From the NCBI GenBank assembly GCA_902509695.1, contig CABWYP010000004.1, positions 1 to 64,000 of the forward strand: DNA of 64,000 nt. Reading direction: 5' to 3'. Shown here piece by piece: positions 40,821 through 49,472 of this stretch. The notes beneath the pieces were generated by a model. The model had not been told where the DNA came from and ran no database searches. It saw only the letters and a list, made by a program, of their open reading frames with translations. The stretch is from an uncultured Alphaproteobacteria bacterium. Its GTDB lineage: Bacteria; Pseudomonadota; Alphaproteobacteria; HIMB59. The stretch's first letter is position 1. Each line of letters opens with the position of its first letter. The position numbers were made by a program, and so were the translations under genes.

Positions 40821-41636
40821 TTGATAAGAAAATTTTTAGCATCTATTGTTGCTTTAATTTTTTTCTTCCCAATTTATTACTTAATCACATCATCATTTAA
40901 GTCAAAAATAGATATTTTTTCCCTGCCACCAAAATTATTTATTTTTGATATTGATTTTTCAGTTTATGAGAAAGTTTTTGTATATTCAGGGGTATTTACT
41001 AGTAATTTTTTTGTCTCAAGAATATATGATAGCTTAATAATAGGGGTTGGCTCCTCAACACTTACTTTAATGATAGCCATTTATTCTGGATACTGTCTAT
41101 CAAGAATTAGTTTTAAATTTAGGAATTTTTTTATTTTAGGAATTTTAACTGCTAGGATGATGCCGCTGATGGCAATTGCTATCCCAATATATTTTGTATA
41201 TGGAAAACTTAATTTAATTGATACTTACACTGGTATTATTTTAATTCATACTTTTATCAACTTACCTTTGGCAGTGTTATTACTTAAAAGTTTTTTTGAT
41301 GAGATACCAACACAAATTGATGAAAATGCATTAATTGATGGTGCAAGCAGAATTAAGATTATTCATAAAATTATTATTCCATCGACGATTAATGGATTAG
41401 CCGTAACTTTTATTCTATCTTTTATATTTAGCTGGACTGAATTTATTTGTGCTTTGATGATAGGTCAGATGAATATTAAGACTATACCCGTACAGGCTTC
41501 AATTCTTAAAACCATACCAAGCTGGGACTACATGGCAGCCTTCACTACTGTTTCAATAATTCCAGTATTTTTATTGATTTTATTGGTTAAAAATCATTTT
41601 GTCAGGGGCTTAACACTAGGTTCTATTAAAGAATAG
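40821..41636 (+). CDS. ABC sugar transporter permease (MalG/UgpE type), copy 2 (tandem paralog)
   Basis: IDENALIDGASRIKIIHKIIIPSTING, VKNHFVRGLTLGSIKE; clearly homologous to the preceding permease; TTG start. Confidence 0.93.
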   Translation: MIRKFLASIVALIFFFPIYYLITSSFKSKIDIFSLPPKLFIFDIDFSVYEKVFVYSGVFTSNFFVSRIYDSLIIGVGSSTLTLMIAIYSGYCLSRISFKFRNFFILGILTARMMPLMAIAIPIYFVYGKLNLIDTYTGIILIHTFINLPLAVLLLKSFFDEIPTQIDENALIDGASRIKIIHKIIIPSTINGLAVTFILSFIFSWTEFICALMIGQMNIKTIPVQASILKTIPSWDYMAAFTTVSIIPVFLLILLVKNHFVRGLTLGSIKE

Positions 41637-41650
41637 CTTATAATATTATT

Positions 41651-42427
41651 ATGGATTTAAAAGAGAACCGGCTGTCAGTAATTATTGAGGAGATTATGAG
41701 TCAAGGTCAAGTTGAGATTAAATCCTTATCTAAGAAATTAAAAGTAAGCACTATGACAATCTACAGAGATGTAGAAGAATTTACTAACTCTGGAGTATTA
41801 AAAAAAGAAAAAGGTGTACTTACCTCTAGTCAAACATTTACCCTTGAATATTTTCATGACGTAAGAGCAAACTTAAACATTGACCCTAAAATTAAAGTAG
41901 CCGAGGAGGCAGGTAAATTAGTAAAACCTAATTCATTTGTGGCGATTGATGACAGTACAACTTGTTTGCAATTTTCACACTTTCCTAAATATTTTGAGGG
42001 CACAACTGTTGTTACTAATAACATAAAGTTAATAAATATATTTAGTAAAAATTCTAAAATTAAGATTATTTCACTGGGAGGTAGATATAATAGACCTACT
42101 GGTAGCTTCTTAGGATTATCTACAGAAAATACTGCATCTCAAATTCCATGTCATTACTTGTTCATGTCTTCATCATCTTTAGATGGAACTAAATTATATA
42201 CTCATGATGAAAACGTTTATAGAACAAAGGCGATACAAATGATTAATTCTGAAAAAAAGTACTTTCTTTGCGATTCTTCTAAAATTGGAAAAAAAGCAAT
42301 GAATGTTCAAGCTGATCTTTCTGAATTTGAAAAATGTTTTTTTGCAGGATCACATTTTGATAAAGGATTTGAAAGTTTGCTTAAAAAGAAAAAAATTAAT
42401 TTTAGCTATTTTAAAACTAAAAATTAA
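41651..42427 (+). CDS. DeoR-family transcriptional regulator
   Basis: N-terminal HTH VEIKSLSKKLKVSTMTIYRDVEEFTNSGVL; C-terminal DeoR sensor GTTVVTNNIKL, YFLCDSSKIGKKAM. Confidence 0.92.
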   Translation: MDLKENRLSVIIEEIMSQGQVEIKSLSKKLKVSTMTIYRDVEEFTNSGVLKKEKGVLTSSQTFTLEYFHDVRANLNIDPKIKVAEEAGKLVKPNSFVAIDDSTTCLQFSHFPKYFEGTTVVTNNIKLINIFSKNSKIKIISLGGRYNRPTGSFLGLSTENTASQIPCHYLFMSSSSLDGTKLYTHDENVYRTKAIQMINSEKKYFLCDSSKIGKKAMNVQADLSEFEKCFFAGSHFDKGFESLLKKKKINFSYFKTKN

Positions 42428-42867
42428 CTATCAAGATCGTTGATTTTATCAACTTTTTTTCCAGATCTTTCTGACTGAAAATTATTTTTAAGCCAGATAT
42501 CAGTATACATCAAAGCATTAGGTACTCCTGTAATAAGAGCTCCGAATGTAATAATCTGGGCATTATTGCTTGCTATTGACCTCTCAGCTGTATAAGCATC
42601 GTTTACGCAGACTGCTCTGATACCAGAAAATTTATTTGCAACTATTGCCATTCCAGCGCCTGTACCACAAACAAGTATGCCTCTTTCATAGTCATTTTTT
42701 TGAATTTTTTCAGCTAAAATCTTGCCAATATCAGGGTAATCCACTTGGTCTGAGTCTTTAACACCAATGTCATTTACTTCAATACCTTTGGATTCTAAGT
42801 GGGTTTTGATTGAGTCTTTTAAATCTTTACCTAAGTGATCAGAACCAATTATTAACTTATTGATCAT
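42424..42867 (-). CDS. rpiB: RpiB/LacAB-family sugar-phosphate isomerase
   Basis: GSDHLGKDLKDSIKTHLESKGIEVNDIG, GILVCGTGAGMAIVANKFSGIRAVCVNDAYTAERSIASNNAQI. Confidence 0.92.
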   Translation of the reverse strand: MINKLIIGSDHLGKDLKDSIKTHLESKGIEVNDIGVKDSDQVDYPDIGKILAEKIQKNDYERGILVCGTGAGMAIVANKFSGIRAVCVNDAYTAERSIASNNAQIITFGALITGVPNALMYTDIWLKNNFQSERSGKKVDKINDLDS

Positions 42868-42875
42868 ATCTTACC

Positions 42876-43883
42876 TTATACATTTAATTCTCCCCAAGGT
42901 ATATCTAGTTTTTGATTATTACATATGCTCTTTAAAAGATTTTTTAAGATTGGTAAGTTGTTTTCAGAGAGAAGGGTATTAAGATGAATTTCTATATCAA
43001 TCATCAGTTCTGCTCCTTCGACTGTTTCCCCTTTTAGCTCATTTGATATGATTTCAGAATAGGTGTTGTTTTTTGCAAGTAACTTTCCAAGTGCTCCATT
43101 TCTACCTGTTCCAGATGTAACATGTAAATCACCAAGGCCGGAAAGTCCATATACTGTTTCAATAGATCCTCCCATTAAGGCTACAATACAATTCATTTCA
43201 TTCAAACAATGTGAAAAAAGTGCTGACTCAGGATTAAAAATCTTTTCTTTATTATAATAAAATATTTGAGAGTATCCTAAAATGATTGCATATATATTTT
43301 TTAACGCAGCACAAACTTCTGAGCCAATTAAATCACTGTTAGTTTTGATTATGTAATAATCATTTTCAAATAATTTTGATAAGCGAATTGCTGTATCTAA
43401 ATTTTTGTTTATAAAACAAATATTAGTTAAATTTTTATTTGCTAACTCAACGGCCTTACAAGGGCCAGTAACAGCCGTTATATCAATATCTTGATCAATC
43501 TCTTTAAGTAATTTATTTGGAAAAATATCTAATTTATTATTTTTATTAATAAAAAGTCCTTTAGTTACGATTAAAAATTCCTTTTTCTGAACATTAAATT
43601 TTTTTATAAAATCAATAAACCAATTTATTCCTTTTGAACTGACACCAACTATAATCACATCAGATTGATCAATATCAGTTTGTGTTAATTCATCATAATT
43701 TTTGCCAATTGTTTCAGATAAATATATTTCTAGTTTTGGGTGATATAATTTTTCTTTAATATTGCTAATCATTTCTTGGTCCAATGGCGTCCCTACTATC
43801 GTTGCTTTATGGCCATTATCTATTGCAGGAACAGTAATAGCAGTTCCCATTACTCCAGCTCCTATGACTAAAATATTTACCAT
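42876..43883 (-). CDS. NAD(P)-dependent glycerol-3-phosphate dehydrogenase-like protein (GpsA family)
   Basis: VIGAGVMGTAITVPAIDNGH, TGPCKAVELAN, VCAALKNIYAIILG, LSGLGDLHVTSGTGRNGALGKLL. Confidence 0.82.
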   Translation of the reverse strand: MVNILVIGAGVMGTAITVPAIDNGHKATIVGTPLDQEMISNIKEKLYHPKLEIYLSETIGKNYDELTQTDIDQSDVIIVGVSSKGINWFIDFIKKFNVQKKEFLIVTKGLFINKNNKLDIFPNKLLKEIDQDIDITAVTGPCKAVELANKNLTNICFINKNLDTAIRLSKLFENDYYIIKTNSDLIGSEVCAALKNIYAIILGYSQIFYYNKEKIFNPESALFSHCLNEMNCIVALMGGSIETVYGLSGLGDLHVTSGTGRNGALGKLLAKNNTYSEIISNELKGETVEGAELMIDIEIHLNTLLSENNLPILKNLLKSICNNQKLDIPWGELNV

Positions 43884-44653
43884 TATGAAATAAACTGACC
43901 TCCATTAATTTCTAAAATTTGACCAGTGATGTAACCACTCATACTTTCAGATGATAAAAAAACAATGGGACCTACACAGTCCTCGGCACTTCCAAGTCTT
44001 TGCATTGGTATTTTTATTCTTGTTGCTTCCAGTTTTTCTTTAGAGGAATATTGTTCATGAAATTTTGTATTAATAGTTCCGGGAGAAATGGCATTTATTC
44101 TTATATTATGAGGTGATAACTCAGATACAAGGGATCTTGTGATCCCTGAAACAAAAGCTTTTGATGCTGCATAAACACTAGACCCTGCACTTCCACCAGT
44201 TCTAGCACTTATAGTTGAGACATTGACGATACAGCCTTTTTTTTGATTTTTAAAAATATCAATGGATTTTTTTGTAGCAAAATACGCTGATTTAGCATTT
44301 AAATCAAAAATTTCTAAAAATTCATTTTCAGATATTTTATCTAGTTCATATCTTCCAATCATAGTACCAGCATTATTAATTAGAATATCCAATCCCTCGA
44401 GATGATTAATTGCATCATCCATAAAGTTATTTACATTCTTTAAGTTAGAAAAATCAGATTTAAAAACTTTAAATTTTTTATTATTTGTTTTAGAAGCTAT
44501 TTTTTTTTCTAGACCATCAGTGGAATTATTACCATGAAATATAACTTTAGCACCTAAGTTTAGAAATTCTAAAGCAGTATGAAAGCCTATACCGGTACTA
44601 GATCCTGTGACTATTACCTTTTTACTTTTGAATTCTTCAAAATTAATAATCAT
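43883..44653 (-). CDS. SDR family oxidoreductase
   Basis: VIVTGSSTGIGFHTALEFL, LINNAGTMIGR, SSVYAASKAFVSGITRSLVSELSPHNIRINAISPGTI. Confidence 0.92.
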   Translation of the reverse strand: MIINFEEFKSKKVIVTGSSTGIGFHTALEFLNLGAKVIFHGNNSTDGLEKKIASKTNNKKFKVFKSDFSNLKNVNNFMDDAINHLEGLDILINNAGTMIGRYELDKISENEFLEIFDLNAKSAYFATKKSIDIFKNQKKGCIVNVSTISARTGGSAGSSVYAASKAFVSGITRSLVSELSPHNIRINAISPGTINTKFHEQYSSKEKLEATRIKIPMQRLGSAEDCVGPIVFLSSESMSGYITGQILEINGGQFIS

Positions 44654-45495
44654 TTTAATTCATTTATAATAAAGTCTGGTACGCCCGTAATTTGAGAGTC
44701 TGATTTTATAGTATTGATTGTATCAATATCTGAAGTTTTTTCAGAAAAGTTTTCTTTATGTATTCCATTTTTTATTAAAAGTGAGTCTATTTTAAAGTTA
44801 TTAGCACCAGCAATATCATTAAAAAGTGAGTCTCCAACCATGAGAATTTTATCTTTATCTACTTTAGACTTAGATTGGACATATTCATAAATTTCTATTT
44901 CTGGTTTTCCAAAAACAAGAGTTTTTCCACCTATTTTGTTATAATGTAGAGCTAAATCTCCAGTAGAGGGATGGATATCTTTGCCATGTAAGCCTAGAAC
45001 ATCAGGGTTTGAACAAACAAGAGGTATTTCTAATTTTAATGCAATTTCCATTAGGCTGTGAGCTCTTTTAAAATCTTTAAAACCAGATGTTGTTGTAAGT
45101 AATAAGAAATCTGAGTCTTCAATATTATTAACTTTTTTAAATTGAGTATCTTTTAATAATGGATAATCAATACCGATAGGATAGAAATTCTGACCAATAT
45201 CTTTACATGGACCTATTTTTTTATTTAAATAATCAAGACAAACATCTCCAGATGTAATAATTTCTGCTTTAAGAATATAGTTAGCTCCCATTTTTTGGAG
45301 TCTTCCAATATTATCGGATGATTTTTTACCAGAATTGCTAACTATATAAATTAATTTATTATCGTCCAAAAGATCTTTAAATATTTTTTCAACATTTGAA
45401 TATAATTTCTCTCCATTATGAATTACACCCCACTGATCAAAAAGAAATAAATTATAATCTTTCTTAATTTCATAAATTGATTCTATCAATTTCAT
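44650..45495 (-). CDS. HAD-superfamily class IIA hydrolase (NagD/TIGR01459-like phosphatase)
   Basis: LFLFDQWGVIHNGEKLY, IVSNSGKKS, CSNPDVLGLHG, VFGKPEIEIYEYV, LMVGDSLFNDIAGANNF. Confidence 0.85.
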   Translation of the reverse strand: MKLIESIYEIKKDYNLFLFDQWGVIHNGEKLYSNVEKIFKDLLDDNKLIYIVSNSGKKSSDNIGRLQKMGANYILKAEIITSGDVCLDYLNKKIGPCKDIGQNFYPIGIDYPLLKDTQFKKVNNIEDSDFLLLTTTSGFKDFKRAHSLMEIALKLEIPLVCSNPDVLGLHGKDIHPSTGDLALHYNKIGGKTLVFGKPEIEIYEYVQSKSKVDKDKILMVGDSLFNDIAGANNFKIDSLLIKNGIHKENFSEKTSDIDTINTIKSDSQITGVPDFIINELK

Positions 45496-45496
45496 C

Positions 45497-46768
45497 CTAA
45501 TTTATAAAACCCCCAGCAATTAATGCTGATCCAAATGACGCCTGTGTAGACAACGGAGTCACCAAATCAATATTTAGGATCTTAGACCTAATTTTATTCC
45601 AATTGGTATTGCTCGCACCTCCGCCTACAGTAAAAATTTCCTTGGGATAGCCTCCACCAATTTCTTTTAACCTTTCATAGCAAAGTTTTTCTACATTGGA
45701 TATGCCCTCTAAAACTGCTTGGAAAAAAATAGTTTCAGACTCAGGCCTAGGTTCAAGAATTGCTTTTTTATTTGGATCGTTATAGGGGAATCTTTCACCT
45801 GTTTTCATTAAAGGATAATAGTTTAAACCAGTCAAATTGGAGGGATTTAGACTTTCAGATAATAAATTTATTTTATCTTTAAAAAGATGTTTTAATATAT
45901 TACCTCCTACGTTTGAAGCTCCTCCAGCAAGCCACTTGTCACCTAGTTTATGGCTATAAATTCCATATTCTTTGTTAAATATAGGTTTTTCAGATATGTA
46001 TTTGACAACCAATGAAGAACCTATTGATGTAACTGCTTGTCCAATTTCATTAGCACCAGTTGCAAGGAATGCTGCGATACTATCTGTGGTACCTGCTATA
46101 ACTTCAGCTTTATTGCTAAATCCTAAATTTAAAAGTTCTGAATTTTGTAGAACGTTTAAAGTGGTACCTGGAGTTAAAATTTTTGGTAAAGCAGCTGTGT
46201 CAATAGGAAGATTTGAAATCCAATCTGGCCATTTTTTGTTTAAGCAATCGTATCCTAATTTTAATGAATTATTGTCATCAGAATAATTAAATTCATTTAT
46301 AATTTTTCCAGCAATCCAGTCTGCTTGATGTAAAATTTTATATGATTTGATATCTTTTTTTTTATCTTTAATAATTTTAAGTGCTCTTACTAAGGCGTTG
46401 CTAGAGCTAGAAACAATTGGATGATTATCAGAAACCTTCTCTACTAATTTACTTTCATCAATTGCAGAAGTGTCATTATACATAATAGCATATGATAAAG
46501 GTATTCCCTCATTATCAGACAAAAGAACAGTACCAGAAGTGCCATTTATTGAAATTTTTGAAATTTTATTAATATCAAAATTTTCTTTTAAGTTATTACA
46601 AAGTTTTATAAAAGCTTCCCACCAAATTGTTGGGTCTTGAGAAATTATATTATTTTTTTCTAAAGCTATAGGTATTGGAACTTGGGAATTATAAATTTCT
46701 TTTTTTTCAGAATTTATAATTGATGCTCTTACTCCTGATGTACCAAAGTCAATGCCAAGGAACATCAA
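45497..46768 (-). CDS. FGGY-family carbohydrate kinase (xylulokinase/gluconokinase-like)
   Basis: LGIDFGTSGVRASIIN, ISINGTSGTVLL, TVGGGASNTNWNKIRSKIL. Confidence 0.88.
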   Translation of the reverse strand: MMFLGIDFGTSGVRASIINSEKKEIYNSQVPIPIALEKNNIISQDPTIWWEAFIKLCNNLKENFDINKISKISINGTSGTVLLSDNEGIPLSYAIMYNDTSAIDESKLVEKVSDNHPIVSSSSNALVRALKIIKDKKKDIKSYKILHQADWIAGKIINEFNYSDDNNSLKLGYDCLNKKWPDWISNLPIDTAALPKILTPGTTLNVLQNSELLNLGFSNKAEVIAGTTDSIAAFLATGANEIGQAVTSIGSSLVVKYISEKPIFNKEYGIYSHKLGDKWLAGGASNVGGNILKHLFKDKINLLSESLNPSNLTGLNYYPLMKTGERFPYNDPNKKAILEPRPESETIFFQAVLEGISNVEKLCYERLKEIGGGYPKEIFTVGGGASNTNWNKIRSKILNIDLVTPLSTQASFGSALIAGGFIN

Positions 46769-47793
46769 TTAATAGTCTGTCTATAAATTTCTGCATCCCA
46801 ATTTAGTAATTCATTTTCTTGATCTTGGGTAAAAAATTTTATCTCGTTATCTAATCTTAGTCGTAATAAAATTTCTGTAAAACAATCTATCATTTCACTT
46901 GCGGCATCTATACAGCTGTTAGATTGAAATAAACCATATTTTTCTATGATTAGAAAGGGCGGGAGGTTAATTCCTTTTTTATTCATCTCTATATTAAAAC
47001 TGTTAGCATCATCTGCAGATTTAAAAACAGGTATCCCTGGACCCAAGAAGATTACATGATCTGGATAAAGAGATTTAGAAAAAATATTTATTAATTTTTG
47101 ATCAGATGTGCAATATATACTATATTTTTCAGTGTTTTTAAGTACATACCCTGAAACGTCAACCTCACCCTCTTTATCATAAACGGGGAAAGTATCATTA
47201 TAATATAAACTGTCTAATTCATTATGAATGTTAATAAGAAGTTCATAGGTTTTTTCAAGATTATCTCCGGCTACTATTAACCCATGATTTTCTAAAATAA
47301 TAATTTGGGTATCGCTGTTTATTAAACTTTTCATTCTGTTAGTAAGAGGTACGCCCGGTCTTATATAAGGCACAAATGCTATATCTTTGCCAAGCTGCTC
47401 TTTTAATAATTTTTCTGAATTTGTATATACTGCATTAGCAATAGTAGAAGTAGAATGAACATGTAAGACATATTTAAATTTAATCAATGCGTGGAAAGAA
47501 GTTTCTGTAGAAGGTCGGAGATCATTTGTGGATATAATGTCTTCAACAAAATTATCATCAATCTCATCATTAATTTTTTTTTGAATTGATTTGAGATTTA
47601 CCTCTACAAAAATATCTTTATTTAAAGAGTCTTGAAGCCATGTACCAGAGGCTTTTATATACATACTATCATTGATTTTAATAGAAGTATTTCCTCCTGC
47701 TGCTTGAACTAAGTTTTTATTTGAACCAAGTTTGAATGAAATTTCTTTAAATTTTTGAAGTTCTTCTTCTATAGAAGAATTAATATTTACCAT
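46765..47793 (-). CDS. Class II aldolase/adducin domain protein (long form, related to the aldolase half of RhaD-like fusions)
   Basis: VQAAGGNTSIKINDSMYIKASGTWL, HVHSTSTIANAV, ILENHGLIVAGDNLEKTYELL, PDHVIFLGPGIPVF. Confidence 0.85.
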   Translation of the reverse strand: MVNINSSIEEELQKFKEISFKLGSNKNLVQAAGGNTSIKINDSMYIKASGTWLQDSLNKDIFVEVNLKSIQKKINDEIDDNFVEDIISTNDLRPSTETSFHALIKFKYVLHVHSTSTIANAVYTNSEKLLKEQLGKDIAFVPYIRPGVPLTNRMKSLINSDTQIIILENHGLIVAGDNLEKTYELLINIHNELDSLYYNDTFPVYDKEGEVDVSGYVLKNTEKYSIYCTSDQKLINIFSKSLYPDHVIFLGPGIPVFKSADDANSFNIEMNKKGINLPPFLIIEKYGLFQSNSCIDAASEMIDCFTEILLRLRLDNEIKFFTQDQENELLNWDAEIYRQTIN

Positions 47794-48421
47794 ATGACTT
47801 TATTGCCTCAACTATAAGCTTCATATATTTACTTTCTACAAGTTTGGGTTTACCATTTATTCTTGCAATTGTAATCTGTTTACAAAGTATCTCAAATTCT
47901 TCTGTTAAAAACATGGCTTCTTCCAAGTCTTTACCACAAGAAATGGTTCCATGATTTGCTAAAAGACAGGCCTTCCTATCTTTTAAAGCCTTTAGAGCGG
48001 CCTTAGACAATTCCTTTGTGCCTGGAGGGGCGAAAGTTGAACATTTAATAGTATCACCGCCCATAAAACCAATCATGTAATGATAAGGTTTAATGTCTTT
48101 TCTTAAAATTGACATCCCAGACCCATACGCAGGATGATTATGAACAACAACATTGAACTCTTTTCTATTTTTTAAAATATCTAAATGGAAAATCCACTCA
48201 CTAGACGGCTTCCAGATTCCTTGATATTTACCATTATTATCAACAAAAACGATATCTTTTGCTTTCATACCTTCATAGGAGACTCCCGAAGGGGTAATAA
48301 GCATACCGTCTTTCCATCTAACACTAATATTTCCAGCTTTACCTTGATTTAATCCTTTTTTCTCAAGTGTTAGGCATGCTTTAATTATATTTTCTCTTAC
48401 TTGTTTTTCTTTTTTATTCAT
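47780..48421 (-). CDS. Class II aldolase (L-fuculose-phosphate/ribulose-phosphate aldolase-like)
   Basis: LNQGKAGNISVRWKDGMLITPSGVSYEGM, PSSEWIFHLDILKNRKEFNVVVHNHPAYGSGMS, LLANHGTISCGKDLEEAMFLTEEFE. Confidence 0.92.
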   Translation of the reverse strand: MNKKEKQVRENIIKACLTLEKKGLNQGKAGNISVRWKDGMLITPSGVSYEGMKAKDIVFVDNNGKYQGIWKPSSEWIFHLDILKNRKEFNVVVHNHPAYGSGMSILRKDIKPYHYMIGFMGGDTIKCSTFAPPGTKELSKAALKALKDRKACLLANHGTISCGKDLEEAMFLTEEFEILCKQITIARINGKPKLVESKYMKLIVEAIKSYGKY

Positions 48422-48431
48422 CGTTTCCTTT

Positions 48432-49472
48432 CTAACAAATCTTATTAATTAAATCTTTATTCTCTAAATAGTTTTTTAAATCCTCTGCTATTACTTGAGC
48501 CGCGTAATAAACCGTCTTAATTGAAGCTCCAGCGATATGAGGCGTTAAAGTAACATTATCTTGAGATCTTAAAGCATGATCTTTTGGAAGGGGTTCTATT
48601 TCAAATGTATCTAGTGCTGCCCCGCCCAAGTGTCCACTTTTTAGATGTTTTAATAATGCATCATAATCAACAAGAGGGCCTCTTGCTGTATTAATAAAAT
48701 AAGATCCTTTTTTCATATTTTTAAATTCTAAATCTGCAAAAAATTTTTCTGTTTCTTTTGTAACCCTTGCGTGGATTGATATTACATCAGAGCTTGATAT
48801 CAGCTCATCTTTAGAAACTTTATTTATATTATTTTTTTTATCAATTTCATCCTCTTCTACATATGGGTCACTAAAAATTATCTTACAACCAAATGGTATA
48901 AGTAAGTCTCTTACTTTTTTTCCAATATGACTATATCCAACTAAGCCAATAGTTAGTTCTGATAATTCTCTGCCTGTAATATCAAATCTATAAAGGTCTC
49001 CTCTCCATTCTCCTTTGACCATACTTTGATGACCTTTAGTTACTAATCTTGTTTCAGATAATATAGAAGCGATCGTAAATTCAGCTACCGCTGATGCATT
49101 TCTGCCGGGGGCATTTACAACAGTAATATTATTTTTTTTACAAGCTTCGATATCAATATTTACTGGCCCACCTCTTGATACACCTATAAATTTTAAATTT
49201 GGAATTTTACTTAAAATACATTCAGTGATAGGCGCTAAATCAGTAATTAAGATTTCATTATTTTGAACTGTATTAATGACATCTTCTTCAGAACCAAAAT
49301 ATTCCTTAATTTTGGAAAATTCCTCAGTCCCATAATCATTGTGAAATGGGCCGTCTGGCCATTCAATATCTTTTTTTATAAATTGAAGATCATATCCATT
49401 TAGTTTTTTTGAAATTACCTCCTCAAAAATGTCAGATTTCATAAAACGATCGCCATAAATGCTAATTTTCAT
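48432..49472 (-). CDS. D-isomer-specific 2-hydroxyacid dehydrogenase
   Basis: APGRNASAVAEFTIASILSETR, TIGLVGYSHIGKKVRDLLIPFGCKIIFSDP, NTARGPLVDYDALLKHLKSGHLGGAALDTFEIEP. Confidence 0.92.
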   Translation of the reverse strand: MKISIYGDRFMKSDIFEEVISKKLNGYDLQFIKKDIEWPDGPFHNDYGTEEFSKIKEYFGSEEDVINTVQNNEILITDLAPITECILSKIPNLKFIGVSRGGPVNIDIEACKKNNITVVNAPGRNASAVAEFTIASILSETRLVTKGHQSMVKGEWRGDLYRFDITGRELSELTIGLVGYSHIGKKVRDLLIPFGCKIIFSDPYVEEDEIDKKNNINKVSKDELISSSDVISIHARVTKETEKFFADLEFKNMKKGSYFINTARGPLVDYDALLKHLKSGHLGGAALDTFEIEPLPKDHALRSQDNVTLTPHIAGASIKTVYYAAQVIAEDLKNYLENKDLINKIC

